DNA of 64,000 nucleotides from Angustibacter sp. Root456 (GTDB lineage: Bacteria > Actinomycetota > Actinomycetes > Actinomycetales > Angustibacteraceae): NCBI RefSeq assembly GCF_001426435.1, contig NZ_LMER01000017.1:62436-126435 (forward strand), read 5' to 3'. The notes beneath the pieces are model-generated. The model searched no databases, was not told the origin of the DNA, and saw only the letters and a list, made by a program, of their open reading frames with translations. The translations under genes and the position numbers were made by a program. This document shows positions 22,907 to 31,958 of the stretch, piece after piece (position 1 is the stretch's first letter; every line of letters begins with the position of its first letter).

Positions 22907-24703
22907 GTGAGGTTGATCCAGGGCACGCTCGACGAGCTCGGCACACCGCTGGCCGAGACCGACTTCGTCGTGGTCGACCTCGAGACCACCGGAGGGTCGC
23001 CCAGCGCGGCGGCGATCACCGAGATCGGCGCGGTGCGCGTGCGCGGCGGCGAGATCCTCGGCGAGTTCCAGACGCTGGTGCACCCGGGCACCCCGATCCC
23101 GGCCTTCATCGCGCTGCTCACGGGTATCACCGACGCGATGGTGCGGGACGCACCGGTCATCGACGCGGTGCTGCCGGCCTTCTTCGAGTTCGCGCGCGGC
23201 AGCGTGCTGGTGGCCCACAACGCACCCTTCGACGTGTCGTTCCTCAAGGACGCGGCACGCCAGTGCGGGTACCCGTGGCCCGGGTTCACCGTGGTCGACA
23301 CCGTCCACCTCGCCCGTCAGGTCGTCACGCTCGACGAGGTGCCCAACCGCAAGCTCGGCTCGCTGGCCCGCCTCTTCGGCTCGCCGACCACACCCGACCA
23401 CCGCGCCCTCACCGACGCTCGCGCCACCGTCGACGTGCTGCACGGCCTGCTCGAACGGGTTGGTGCCCTCGGCGTCCACTCCCTCGAGGAGCTCACCACC
23501 TTCACCTCGCGGGTCTCCCCCGCGCAGCGCCGCAAGCGGCACCTCGCCGAGTCCCTCCCGCACGCCCCCGGGGTGTACGTCTTCCGCGACGCGCACGACC
23601 ACGTGCTGTACGTCGGCACGTCGCACGATCTGCGCTCGCGGGTCCGCACGTACTTCACGGCCTCCGAGCGGCGCAGCCGCATGGGCGAGATGGTGGCGAT
23701 CGCCGAACGCGTCGACGCCATCGTCTGCCAGACCACGCTCGAGGCGCAGGTGCGCGAGCTGCGCCTGATCGCCGAGCACAAGCCGCGGTACAACCGACGC
23801 TCGCGCTTCCCCGAGCGCATGCCGTGGGTCAAGCTGACGGCCGAGGCCTTCCCCCGCCTGTCGGTCGTCCACGCCGTGCGCGACGACGGCGCCACCTACG
23901 TGGGGCCGTTCAGCGGGCGGCGCGCCGCCGAGCTGGCGGTCGACGCGCTGCACGAGGTGTTCGCGCTGCGCCAGTGCACCCGGCGCATGGGCCGGCGCGG
24001 TGGCGGCGGCAGCTGCGTGCTGGCCGACATGCGCCGGTGCCTGGCCCCGTGCACGCAGGCGGCCGACGACGCCACCGCCGAGCAGGCGAGCGTCGACTAC
24101 GCCGTGCTCGTCGCCCAGGTGCGGGCGGTGCTCACCGGTGACTGCCGGTCGCTGGCCGCCGACCTGCGCGCCCGTATCGGCGCGCTGAGCGCCGGTGAGC
24201 GGTTCGAGCAGGCGGCCACGATCCGCGACCGGTTGGTGACCCTCGTGCGCGGTGCCGCGCGCGCGCAACGTCTCGGCGCGTTCGCCGCCTGCCCGAAGAT
24301 CGTGGCCGCGCGGCGACGGCCCGAAGGGGGCTGGGAGATCGTGCTGGTGCGCCACTGGCGGCTGGCCGGCACCACGGTGGCTCCCCGCGGAAGCGACCCC
24401 TGGCCCTACGTCGAGGCGCTCGCCGCCACGGCCGAGGTGCCCGAGCCGCCGACGCTCCCCGCACCCGCGGCCAGCGCCGAAGAGGCCGAGAAGGTGCTGC
24501 GCTGGATCGAGGCCGACGGCACGCGGCTGGTCGAGGTCGAGGGCGAGTGGAGCTGCCCGGTCCACGGCGCCGGGGCCGAACGAGCCAGACTCGAACCGCT
24601 CGCCGTGGCTGCTGCCGGCGCGGTGCCGTTCGACGAGCCCGGCGTCGTCCGGCGCGGCACAGCTCCCGTTGCGAGCAGCCTGCGCCACCCGGCCGCGGGC
24701 TGA
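22907..24703 (+). CDS. DEDD exonuclease - GIY-YIG (UvrC-like) fusion nuclease
   Basis: 598 residues. A DnaQ-type 3'-5' exonuclease fills about 20-185: VVVDLETTGGSP (Exo I), LVAHNAPFDVSFL (Exo II) and HRALTDARATVDVL (Exo III). A GIY-YIG nuclease follows at about 220-300 (APGVYVFRDAHDHVLYVGTS, RSRVRTYF), then a UvrC-like middle part with the Cys-rich VLADMRRCLAPC. The UvrB-binding, RNase H-like and HhH parts of true UvrC are missing, so it is not the main excision nuclease. A DNA-repair or replication-linked role is inferred. The homologue Rv2191 also lies beside trpD and ctaE (recalled). Confidence 0.88.
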   Translation: MRLIQGTLDELGTPLAETDFVVVDLETTGGSPSAAAITEIGAVRVRGGEILGEFQTLVHPGTPIPAFIALLTGITDAMVRDAPVIDAVLPAFFEFARGSVLVAHNAPFDVSFLKDAARQCGYPWPGFTVVDTVHLARQVVTLDEVPNRKLGSLARLFGSPTTPDHRALTDARATVDVLHGLLERVGALGVHSLEELTTFTSRVSPAQRRKRHLAESLPHAPGVYVFRDAHDHVLYVGTSHDLRSRVRTYFTASERRSRMGEMVAIAERVDAIVCQTTLEAQVRELRLIAEHKPRYNRRSRFPERMPWVKLTAEAFPRLSVVHAVRDDGATYVGPFSGRRAAELAVDALHEVFALRQCTRRMGRRGGGGSCVLADMRRCLAPCTQAADDATAEQASVDYAVLVAQVRAVLTGDCRSLAADLRARIGALSAGERFEQAATIRDRLVTLVRGAARAQRLGAFAACPKIVAARRRPEGGWEIVLVRHWRLAGTTVAPRGSDPWPYVEALAATAEVPEPPTLPAPAASAEEAEKVLRWIEADGTRLVEVEGEWSCPVHGAGAERARLEPLAVAAAGAVPFDEPGVVRRGTAPVASSLRHPAAG

Positions 24704-24707
24704 CGAC

Positions 24708-24713
24708 TAGGCT
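24708..24713 (+). promoter_or_regulatory. Putative leaderless -10 for the RAM-domain protein
   Basis: TAGGCT ends 7 bp before GTG 24721. Confidence 0.5.
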
Positions 24714-24720
24714 GCGGCCT

Positions 24721-25002
24721 GTGATCACCGCCATCGTGCTCGTCCAGGCCGAGGTCGACCGCATCCCCGAGGTGGCCTCCGCCATCGCCGATCTCGACGG
24801 CGTCACGGAGGTCTACTCCGTGACCGGGGACGTCGACCTCATCGCCATGGTGCGCGTCCGCGAGCACGAGGAGCTCGCCGACGTCATCGCCGACCGGCTC
24901 AACAAGGTCGAGGGCGTGCTGAACACGCAGACGCACATCTCGTTCCGTGCCTACTCGCGACACGACCTCGAGGCGGCGTTCGCCCTCGGCCTCGACGGCT
25001 GA
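24721..25002 (+). CDS. Stand-alone Lrp/AsnC ligand-binding (RAM) domain protein
   Basis: 93 residues from GTG 24721. The entire protein is the alpha/beta RAM domain of Lrp/AsnC regulators (VITAIVLVQAEVDRIPEVAS, DGVTEVYSVTGDVDLIAMVR, VEGVLNTQTHISFRAYSRHD) with no helix-turn-helix. Such proteins form ring oligomers that bind amino acids and may modulate enzymes or full-length Lrp proteins. It starts 17 bp after the nuclease gene, yet has its own -10-like hexamer. The adjacent convergent gene is trpD, but a link to tryptophan is only a suggestion. Confidence 0.88.
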   Translation: MITAIVLVQAEVDRIPEVASAIADLDGVTEVYSVTGDVDLIAMVRVREHEELADVIADRLNKVEGVLNTQTHISFRAYSRHDLEAAFALGLDG

Positions 25003-25034
25003 GCGCCAGCCCCTCGACCTGCAGCCGCTGAGCC

Positions 25035-26126
25035 TCAGCGCGCGGCGGTCGCGGCCACCCAGCGCTGCAGCACGTCGGCCGCCGCACCGGAGTCCACCGA
25101 CTCCGCGGCGCGGGCCAGACCCTGAGCCAGCCGCTCGGCCAGGTCGCCCTGCGCCGTCCGGCCCACGGCGTCAGCGGCCACCAGCGCCGCCGCGGCGTTG
25201 AGGAGTACGGCGTCGCGTACCGCCCCGCGCTCGCCCGCCAGGAGGTCACGAGCCACGCGCGCGTTGTAGTCGGCGTCCGCACCACGCAGCGCCGACACCG
25301 GCGAGCGCGGCACGCCGAGTTCGGCCGGGTCGAGCCGCTGCTCGACGACCTCACCCTGGCGCACCTCCCACACGGTCGAGGGCCCCGAGGTCGTCAGCTC
25401 GTCCAGGCCGTCCTCGCCGCGGAAGACCAGCGCGCTGACACCGCGCTCGGCCAGGACCCCGGCCATCAAGGGCGCCATCCGCAGGTCGGCGACCCCCACC
25501 GCGGACGCGCTCGGGCGCGCGGGGTTGGTGAGCGGGCCCAGGAAGTTGAAGGCCGTCGGCACGCCGAGCTGCCCTCGCGCGACGGCGGCGTGCCGCATCG
25601 AGGGGTGGAACACCGTGGCGAAGCAGAAGGTGATGCCGGCGTCCACGGCCACCTCGGCCACCTGGGCCGGCGTGAGGTCGAGCCGCACGCCGAGCGCCTC
25701 GAGGACGTCGGCCGAGCCGCAGGCGCTCGACGCCGCCCGGTTGCCGTGCTTGACGACACGCTCACCGGCGCCGGCCACGACCAGTGCCGCCATCGTCGAG
25801 ATGTTCACGGTGTGCGCGCGGTCACCGCCGGTGCCGACGATGTCGACCACCGGGCCCGCAACGTCGATCGGCACGGCGTGCTGCAGCATGGCGCGCACCA
25901 GTCCCGCGAGCTCCTCGACGCTCTCGCCCTTGGCCCGCAAGGCGACCAGGAAACCCGCCACCTGCACGGCGGACGCGTCGCCCGACATGATGCGATCCAT
26001 CGCCCACGCCGTCTCGTCGGTGGCGAGGTCACCGCCGGTGATGAGGCGGTGCAGCAACGCGGGCCAGGTGGGTTCGGTGGCTGCCCCTGAACCGGAGGCC
26101 CCGCCGGTCGCCCCCGCGCCGGCCAC
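25035..26126 (-). CDS. trpD: Anthranilate phosphoribosyltransferase
   Basis: 363 residues. TrpD joins anthranilate and PRPP in tryptophan synthesis. It shows the PRPP loop [18 protein letters not shown] (about 94-111), [23 protein letters not shown] (Lys/His/Asn of the active site), [30 protein letters not shown] for anthranilate binding, and the late [19 protein letters not shown] metal segment. The first 20 residues are a Gly/Ala-rich extension beyond the usual start, so a later initiation site is possible. It lies 3 bp after the response-regulator-like gene and is apart from other trp genes, as in many actinobacteria. Confidence 0.95.
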   Translation of the reverse strand: MAGAGATGGASGSGAATEPTWPALLHRLITGGDLATDETAWAMDRIMSGDASAVQVAGFLVALRAKGESVEELAGLVRAMLQHAVPIDVAGPVVDIVGTGGDRAHTVNISTMAALVVAGAGERVVKHGNRAASSACGSADVLEALGVRLDLTPAQVAEVAVDAGITFCFATVFHPSMRHAAVARGQLGVPTAFNFLGPLTNPARPSASAVGVADLRMAPLMAGVLAERGVSALVFRGEDGLDELTTSGPSTVWEVRQGEVVEQRLDPAELGVPRSPVSALRGADADYNARVARDLLAGERGAVRDAVLLNAAAALVAADAVGRTAQGDLAERLAQGLARAAESVDSGAAADVLQRWVAATAAR

Positions 26127-26129
26127 CGC

Positions 26130-26555
26130 TCAGCCCTGCAGGCCGCGCGCCAGCTCGGCCACGGCGGCGGCGACGCCGGCCGGGTCGAGCGGGTGCGAGA
26201 CGGCGTTGTCGGCCAGCGACCACGCCGCGAGCCAGGAGTCCTGCGGGCGCCCGGTGAGCACCAGGATCGGCGGGCAGCGGTAGATCTCGCTCTTCAGCTG
26301 CCGACACAGCCCCAGACCACCCAGCGGGCTGGCCTCGCCGTCGAGCACGGCGAGGTCGATCTGCCCGGAGTCCATGGCGCTCACGACGGCCGCCGGCGTC
26401 GCGCACTCGACCCACTCCACGCGCGGCACGTCAGGGGCCGGACGGCGGCCGACCGCCATGCGCACCTGCGTGCGGGTGTCGACGTTGTCGCTGTAGACCA
26501 GGACGGTCAGGGTGCGGGTGTCCTGCTCCGCGCCGGTCGCCTGCGTCGCGCTCAT
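26130..26555 (-). CDS. Response-regulator receiver-like protein without output domain
   Basis: 141 residues from ATG 26555. A single receiver-like domain: [21 protein letters not shown] with one acidic-pocket Asp, [36 protein letters not shown] with Asp about 72 at the phospho-acceptor strand, and [17 protein letters not shown] where the switch Thr and the following residues are expected. The usual late Lys is not clear (NAVSHPLDP), so phosphotransfer may be lost. There is no DNA-binding domain. It sits 3 bp upstream of trpD, the same arrangement I recall in streptomycetes. The role is unknown. Confidence 0.8.
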   Translation of the reverse strand: MSATQATGAEQDTRTLTVLVYSDNVDTRTQVRMAVGRRPAPDVPRVEWVECATPAAVVSAMDSGQIDLAVLDGEASPLGGLGLCRQLKSEIYRCPPILVLTGRPQDSWLAAWSLADNAVSHPLDPAGVAAAVAELARGLQG

Positions 26556-26728
26556 GCGTGTCGTCCTCTGGTGCCGTTGGTGGGTGCTGCGGTGGGTCAG
26601 CAGGCCGACAGCCTGCGTCCGCGATCGTAGCGGCCCGGCGTCCACGGCAGGCCAGCGCATCGTCGCTGGTGACGGCTTCACCGAACGTCGGGGGGTCGCT
26701 TCCCCGTTCGCCGAGCCATAGGGCAATA

Positions 26729-27376
26729 ATGACGACCGTGGCGACCGCATCAGCAGTTGAGACCGTGCCCGCGCACCCGGCGGTGAGCCGGCCGAACATG
26801 GCCTCGGTGGGCACCATCGTGTGGCTGTCGAGCGAGCTCATGTTCTTCGCCGGGCTCTTCGCGATGTACTTCACGATCCGCAGCGTCGTGCCGCAGGAGT
26901 GGGTGACGGGCCCGGAGAAGCTCGACGTCCCCTACGCCGCGGCCAACACGCTCGTGCTCGTGATCAGCTCGGTCTGGTGCCAGCTCGGCGTCTGGAAGGC
27001 CGAGCAGTTCCAGCCCGGCCGCACCGGCTCGCTGCTGAAGTTCCGGCAGTGGGGCATGCGTGAGTGGTACGCGCTCACGTACCTGTTCGGTGCCGTCTTC
27101 GTGTCCGGCCAGGTGCTGGAGTACGCGAACCTCGTGCACGAGGGCGTCAAGATCAACTCCGACGCGTACGGCTCGGTGTTCTACCTCACCACCGGCTTCC
27201 ACGCCCTGCACGTCACCGGCGGCCTGCTGGCCTTCCTGCTGATCATCGGCCGCACCTTCGCCGCGCGCCGGTTCGGGCACGCCGAGGCCACCGGCGCGAT
27301 CGTGACCTCTTACTACTGGCACTTCGTCGACGTCGTGTGGATCGCGCTGTTCGCGACGATCTACCTGTTGAAGTGA
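26729..27376 (+). CDS. ctaE: Cytochrome c oxidase subunit III
   Basis: 215 residues from ATG 26729. It is a five-helix subunit III of the aa3 oxidase: [85 protein letters not shown] and [21 protein letters not shown]. The conserved Glu of SSELMFF and the GFHALHV block are present. It acts in the plasma membrane, stabilising subunit I. It leads the qcrCAB genes, an order usual for actinobacteria, while the rest of the oxidase is on the opposite strand at 33-36 kb. Confidence 0.96.
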   Translation: MTTVATASAVETVPAHPAVSRPNMASVGTIVWLSSELMFFAGLFAMYFTIRSVVPQEWVTGPEKLDVPYAAANTLVLVISSVWCQLGVWKAEQFQPGRTGSLLKFRQWGMREWYALTYLFGAVFVSGQVLEYANLVHEGVKINSDAYGSVFYLTTGFHALHVTGGLLAFLLIIGRTFAARRFGHAEATGAIVTSYYWHFVDVVWIALFATIYLLK

Positions 27377-27509
27377 CCGGCTCGGCGCGGCGCGCAGCGC
27401 GGTCCCCCCGGATCGCGCCGTCGCTTGCGCCCGCGCAAGAACCCCGACGTAGGCTCGCTCCACAGCCGTGGTCCCCGACCCCGGCTCGGCACGAAACGAG
27501 GACCCGCAC

Positions 27510-28313
27510 GTGACCGCTCTCGCCGCCCGCCGGCGCCACCCGCTGGCCCTGGTGCTGCTCATCGCCTTGGGGCTGCTCGCCACGGGCGGTGCGTACGCCG
27601 CCCTGGCCCCGCAGCCCGCTGCGGCGTCGACGGCCAGCGCCGACGACGTCCAGCAGGGCAAGAAGCTGTTCCTCGCCAACTGCTCGTCGTGCCACGGCCT
27701 CAACGCCCAGGGGGCGCCGGCCAACAGCGAGGGTGACGTGGCCGCGCCCAGCCTGATCGGCGTCGGTGCCGCCGCCGTCGACTTCCAGGTCGGCACGGGG
27801 CGCATGCCGCTGGCTGCCCCCGGGCCGCAGGCGCAGCAGAAGAAGGTCCAGTTCTCCCAGAAGGAGATCTCCCAGCTCGCGGCGTACGTCGCCTCGCTGG
27901 CTCCGGGCCCCAGCATCCCCTCGACCGAGTACGCCACCGCCGAGGGCGGCGACCCCGGTCGCGGCGGCGCCATCTTCCGCGTCAACTGCGCCATGTGCCA
28001 CAACTTCGCCGGGGCCGGTGGCGCTCTGACGCGCGGCAAGTACGCCCCGAGCCTGGAGAACACCACCCCCAAGCACATCTACGAGGCGATGATCACCGGC
28101 CCGCAGTCCATGCCGGTGTTCAACGACTCCAACATCACGCCGCAGAGCAAGCGCGACGTCATCGCCTACCTGAAGACGACCAGCAACGAGCCGAACGCCG
28201 GGGGCTCCTCGCTCGGCAACCTGGGTCCCGTGCCTGAGGGCCTGTTCGCCTGGGTCGTCGGCATCGGTGCCCTCATCGGGTGCGCGGTCTGGCTGGGCTC
28301 GAAGGCGGCATGA
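27510..28313 (+). CDS. qcrC: Cytochrome bc1 complex diheme cytochrome c subunit
   Basis: 267 residues from GTG 27510. An N-terminal helix anchors two cytochrome c domains facing outward: heme 1 at CSSCH (about 58-62) and heme 2 at CAMCH (about 160-164), with Met ligands probably about 99 (GRMPLA) and 201 (SMPVF). A C-terminal helix (LFAWVVGIGALIGCAVWLG) holds the end in the membrane. In actinobacteria this subunit replaces soluble cytochrome c and passes electrons straight to the aa3 oxidase. A TAGGCT hexamer near 27450 could be a separate promoter. It lies 4 bp before qcrA. Confidence 0.95.
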   Translation: MTALAARRRHPLALVLLIALGLLATGGAYAALAPQPAAASTASADDVQQGKKLFLANCSSCHGLNAQGAPANSEGDVAAPSLIGVGAAAVDFQVGTGRMPLAAPGPQAQQKKVQFSQKEISQLAAYVASLAPGPSIPSTEYATAEGGDPGRGGAIFRVNCAMCHNFAGAGGALTRGKYAPSLENTTPKHIYEAMITGPQSMPVFNDSNITPQSKRDVIAYLKTTSNEPNAGGSSLGNLGPVPEGLFAWVVGIGALIGCAVWLGSKAA

Positions 28314-28317
28314 GGTC

Positions 28318-29430
28318 ATGAGCCACGAGACGGACGCCGGCAGCCAGAAGGATGCGGAACTGACTCCCATGAGCGACACCACCCCCGCCCGCACCAGCGA
28401 CGTGCCCACGCCCGAGCGGGCGGTCGCGCTGCCGGGCACCACGGCGGCACCCACGCTGTTCGAGAACCCCGGGCTGCCGCCGCACCCCCACCGCATGGCC
28501 GACGTCGACCCGCGCGCCGCCAAGCGCGCGGAGCGCCAGGTGGCCGCCATGTTCACGCTGTCGATGCTCGCGACGCTGGTGTTCCTAGTGTCGTACTTCG
28601 CGGTCAGCATGGACCAGGCGGTGTACGTCCCGTTCATCGGCGCCGTCCGCCTGCAGCACCTCCTGCTCGGCCTGGGCCTGGGCTTCGGCCTGTTCTTCAT
28701 TGGCGTCGGCGCCATCCACTGGGCCAAGACGCTCATGCCCGACGAGGAGGTCGTCGAGGAGCGCCACCAGCTGCGCAGCTCGGACCAGACCCGCGAGGCC
28801 GCGGTGGAGACGCTTCAGGAGGGCGCGGAGTCCTCCGGCATCGCCCGGCGCCCCCTCATCAAGGCCACCCTCGGCGGTGCCCTCGGTCTGTTCGGTCTGC
28901 CGTTCATCGTGGCGCTGCGCGACCTCGGGCCGCTTCCCGGCGACCGTCTGTCGCACACCATGTGGAAGGCCGGCATGCGGTTGGTCAGCGACCCCGAGCT
29001 GGCACCGATCAAGGCTTCTGACGTCACCGTCGGCTCGGTGTTCCACGTCATGCCGGAGGGCATCGACAAGGTGGAGGACATCCTCGAGCAGCGCGCGAAG
29101 GCTGCGGTGCTGCTCATGCGCCTCAACCCCAACGACATCAAGAGCGCCAAGGAGCGCGACTGGGGCTACGAGGGCATCGTGGCCTACTCCAAGATCTGCA
29201 CCCACGTCGGCTGCCCGGTGGGCCTGTACGAGCAGCAGACGCATCACCTGCTGTGTCCCTGCCACCAGTCGACGTTCGACGTGACCGAGGACGCCAAGGT
29301 GATCTTCGGCCCGGCCCACCGCCCGCTTCCCCAGCTGGCGATCACCGTCAACGACGAGGGTTACCTGGTCGCCCGTCAGCCGTTCCAGGAGGCTGTCGGG
29401 CCGAGCTTCCCTGAGCGAGGTCACCGATGA
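28318..29430 (+). CDS. qcrA: Cytochrome bc1 complex Rieske iron-sulfur subunit
   Basis: 370 residues from ATG 28318. The long N-terminus has three helices (AMFTLSMLATLVFLVSYFAV, LQHLLLGLGLGFGLFFIGVG and the twin-arginine-like RRPLIKATLGGALGLFGLPF), an actinobacterial feature. The Rieske cluster is bound by CTHVGC and CPCHQS, with the two disulfide Cys present. It carries electrons from menaquinol at the outer side of the bcc complex. ATG 29427 of qcrB overlaps the stop by 4 bases, so expression is coupled. Confidence 0.95.
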   Translation: MSHETDAGSQKDAELTPMSDTTPARTSDVPTPERAVALPGTTAAPTLFENPGLPPHPHRMADVDPRAAKRAERQVAAMFTLSMLATLVFLVSYFAVSMDQAVYVPFIGAVRLQHLLLGLGLGFGLFFIGVGAIHWAKTLMPDEEVVEERHQLRSSDQTREAAVETLQEGAESSGIARRPLIKATLGGALGLFGLPFIVALRDLGPLPGDRLSHTMWKAGMRLVSDPELAPIKASDVTVGSVFHVMPEGIDKVEDILEQRAKAAVLLMRLNPNDIKSAKERDWGYEGIVAYSKICTHVGCPVGLYEQQTHHLLCPCHQSTFDVTEDAKVIFGPAHRPLPQLAITVNDEGYLVARQPFQEAVGPSFPERGHR

Positions 29431-31112
29431 GCCAGAGCACAGCCAACCGCGGTATCGGCGGCGTCGCGAGCTACGTCGACGACCGCACCGGCGCGGCCAC
29501 GGCGGTCAAGTGGGGACTGAAGAAGGTCTTCCCCGACCACTGGTCGTTCATGCTCGGTGAGGTCGCGATGTACAGCCTCATCGTGCTGCTGCTCACGGGC
29601 ACGTTCCTCACCTTCTGGTTCGTCCCCTCGGCCGGCCACGTGATCTACGACGGCTCCTACGTGCCGCTCAAGGGCATCGACATGTCCGAGGCCTACAAGT
29701 CCACGCTCGACATCTCGTTCGAGGTGCGCGGCGGTCTGGTCATGCGCCAGATCCACCACTGGTCGGCGCTGCTGTTCGTGGCCTCCATCGCGACCCACAT
29801 GTTCCGGGTGTTCTTCACCGGCGCCTTCCGCAAGCCGCGCGAGATCAACTGGGTCATCGGCCTGGTGCTGTCGCTGCTCGCGCTGGTCGAGGGCTTCGCC
29901 GGCTACTCGCTGCCCGACGACCTGCTGTCAGGCACCGGCCTGTCGTTCGCCCGCGGCATGATCCTGTCGATCCCGATCGTCGGCTCGTACGTGTCGTCCT
30001 TCGTCTTCGGCGGCGACTACCCCGGCGAGGCGCTCATCCCCCGGCTCTACACCGTGCACGTGCTGCTCATCCCGGCGCTGCTGGTGGTGCTCTTCACAGT
30101 GCACATCGCCCTGGTGGCACTGCAGAAGCACACGCAGTACCCCGGGCCCGGCCGCACCGAGAAGAACGTCGTCGGCTTCCCCGTGATGCCGGTGTACGCG
30201 GCCAAGGCGGGTGGCTTCTTCTTCATCGTATTCGGTGTGACGACGCTCCTGGCGGCGATCGCGGAGATCAACCCGATCTGGGCGTACGGTCCCTACGACC
30301 CCTCCCCTGTCACCGCCGGCTCGCAGCCGGACTGGTACATGGGCTGGCTGGAGGGGGCGATCCGCCTGACGCCGGGATGGTTCGAGTTCCAGGTGTTCGG
30401 CTGGACGTTCAGCTTCAACATCGCCCTCGGTGGCCTCATCCTGCCCGGCATCGTCACCATGGCGGCAGCGTTCTACCCGTTCATCGAGGCCTGGGTCACC
30501 GGCGACAAGCGTGAGCACCACCTGCTCGACCGCCCGCGCAACGCCCCGACCCGCACCGGTCTCGGCGCGATGGCGATCAGCTTCTACCTGCTGCTGCTCG
30601 CCGGCGGTGGCAACGACCTCATCGCGACGCACTTCAAGCTGTCGATCAACGACATCACGAACTTCTTGCGCGTGGCGATCTTCGTGATCCCGCCGATCGT
30701 GTTCGTGATCACCAAGCGGATCTGTCTCGGACTGCAGCGCCGCGACCGCGACCTGGTGCTCCACGGGGTCGAGAGCGGGCGCATTGTCCGGCTCCCGCAC
30801 GGTGAGTACCTCGAGGTGCACGAGCCGGTCAACGAGTACGCCCGCTGGGAGCTCGTGCAGCACGACACCCACCGGCCGCTGCCCGAGCCCGAGGCCACGG
30901 ACGCCGACGGGGTGCGCCGTCCAGGTCTGCGCGCGCAGCGAATGCGGGCCAAGCTGTCGCGGTTCTGGTTCGAGGACCGAGTCGAGACCGTCACGCCGGC
31001 CGAGCTGGCCGCTGCGCACGCTCACGGCGAGCACGAGGCACTCGACACCTCGCACGAGTCACGCGGCATCGAGGGCGGCGAGGTCGAGACCCGGGCGGTC
31101 ACCCGCCACTGA
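29427..31112 (+). CDS. qcrB: Cytochrome bc1 complex cytochrome b subunit
   Basis: 561 residues. The N-terminal half has the heme ligands in helices two and four (VMRQIHHWSALLFVASIATHMF, and HVLLIPALLVVLFTVHIAL), GFAGYSLPDDLLSG, and the Q-site region that mycobacterial drugs target. The C-terminal half includes ...PDWYMGWLEGAIRL and several more helices. The last 130 residues are a cytoplasmic tail, longer than in proteobacteria, as is usual in this phylum. The gene ends at a strong hairpin. Together with qcrC and qcrA it forms the bcc part of the supercomplex. Confidence 0.95.
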   Translation: MSQSTANRGIGGVASYVDDRTGAATAVKWGLKKVFPDHWSFMLGEVAMYSLIVLLLTGTFLTFWFVPSAGHVIYDGSYVPLKGIDMSEAYKSTLDISFEVRGGLVMRQIHHWSALLFVASIATHMFRVFFTGAFRKPREINWVIGLVLSLLALVEGFAGYSLPDDLLSGTGLSFARGMILSIPIVGSYVSSFVFGGDYPGEALIPRLYTVHVLLIPALLVVLFTVHIALVALQKHTQYPGPGRTEKNVVGFPVMPVYAAKAGGFFFIVFGVTTLLAAIAEINPIWAYGPYDPSPVTAGSQPDWYMGWLEGAIRLTPGWFEFQVFGWTFSFNIALGGLILPGIVTMAAAFYPFIEAWVTGDKREHHLLDRPRNAPTRTGLGAMAISFYLLLLAGGGNDLIATHFKLSINDITNFLRVAIFVIPPIVFVITKRICLGLQRRDRDLVLHGVESGRIVRLPHGEYLEVHEPVNEYARWELVQHDTHRPLPEPEATDADGVRRPGLRAQRMRAKLSRFWFEDRVETVTPAELAAAHAHGEHEALDTSHESRGIEGGEVETRAVTRH

Positions 31113-31141
31113 GGCGCCGGCGAGGCGTCAGCCTCCCGACA

Positions 31142-31189
31142 ACAGAGAAGTGGGGCACCCGACCGAGGTCAGGTGCCCCACCTCTCTGT
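31142..31189 (+). terminator. Hairpin terminator after ctaE-qcrCAB
   Basis: Arms of 18 bp (31142-31159 and 31172-31189) pair with one mismatch around a 12-nt loop, with the core GTGGGGCACC / GGTGCCCCAC. No T-run follows, as is common in GC-rich actinobacteria. It starts 29 bp after the qcrB stop and is the strongest stem in this part of the window. Confidence 0.8.
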
Positions 31190-31208
31190 CCCCGGACGGT
31201 ACGTCGGC

Positions 31209-31214
31209 TAGCGT
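31209..31214 (+). promoter_or_regulatory. Putative leaderless -10 for the nucleotidyltransferase-like gene
   Basis: TAGCGT ends 7 bp before GTG 31222. This spacing is why GTG 31222 is preferred over GTG 31213, which would overlap the hexamer. Confidence 0.45.
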
Positions 31215-31221
31215 GCAGGCC

Positions 31222-31833
31222 GTGCTCCCCCACGACGAGGTCGTCCGCAGGTACGGGCCGTGGGCCGCCCGCACCCCGGCCGACGCGGTCGACCTGCTCG
31301 TCGACTACCCGGGCCGCTGGTGGATCGCTGGCGGCTGGGCCGTAGAGGCCTTCACCGGCGTGCCGCGGCAGCACGGCGACCTCGACCCGAGCATCCCCCG
31401 CAGCGACGTGGCGGAGCTGGTCCGTCACGTGGCCGGACAGCTCGACGTCTGGCAGGCCGACCGCGGCATCTTGCGACCGGTGCTCTCGCCCGACGAGCGG
31501 CTGTCACCGTCTTGCAGCAACCTGTGGCTGCGGGCCGGCGGCGCGGAGCCGTGGGAGTACGACGTCATCCTCATGGACCTCACCGACGCGACCTGGACGT
31601 ACAAGCGCGACCGGCGCATCAACCTCCCGGTGGACGACCTGTTCTGGACGCAGGGCGGGGTCACGTACCTGCGTCCGGAGATCCAGCTGCTGCACAAGGC
31701 ACCGGGGCTGCGCCCCAAGGACGAAGCCGACTTCCGCACCTGCCTCCCGTTGCTCGCCCCGGAGCGGCGAGGCTGGCTGCGTGACGCCCTGGCCACCGCG
31801 CATCCTGGGCACCCCTGGCTCGAGCGGCTCTAG
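31222..31833 (+). CDS. Nucleotidyltransferase-like protein (LinB/AbiEii-type fold)
   Basis: 203 residues. WWIAGGWAVEAFTGVPRQHGDLDPSIPRSD (about 35-64) matches the GGxA...G..R.H.DLD core of MNT-type nucleotidyltransferases, in which the Asp pair binds metal. A later acidic strand, WEYDVILMDL, and KAPGLRPKDEADFR, resembling the conserved K...KD.xDF of the lincosamide/aminoglycoside nucleotidyltransferase group, support this. It may modify a small molecule by adding a nucleotide. It stands between the two respiratory operons with no link to them, so resistance, toxin-antitoxin or metabolic roles all remain open. Confidence 0.7.
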   Translation: MLPHDEVVRRYGPWAARTPADAVDLLVDYPGRWWIAGGWAVEAFTGVPRQHGDLDPSIPRSDVAELVRHVAGQLDVWQADRGILRPVLSPDERLSPSCSNLWLRAGGAEPWEYDVILMDLTDATWTYKRDRRINLPVDDLFWTQGGVTYLRPEIQLLHKAPGLRPKDEADFRTCLPLLAPERRGWLRDALATAHPGHPWLERL

Positions 31834-31958
31834 GGGCGCCTGGGCGAGGTCACGCCAACGGGCTGCGACGACGGCCACCGACGGCACGTGGCGCCTACCT
31901 CCGCTCGCCGCGTACGTGGCCGCGGTGCGCCTGGGAGCCGGCGGTCAGAGCCAGTGGG

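Noticed and set aside
22853-24688. A 611-codon leftward frame
   Set aside because: Antisense to the DEDD/GIY-YIG nuclease, whose exonuclease motifs are intact.
22907-24703. uvrC
   Set aside because: It has a DnaQ-type exonuclease at the front and lacks the UvrB-binding, RNase H-like and HhH parts of UvrC.
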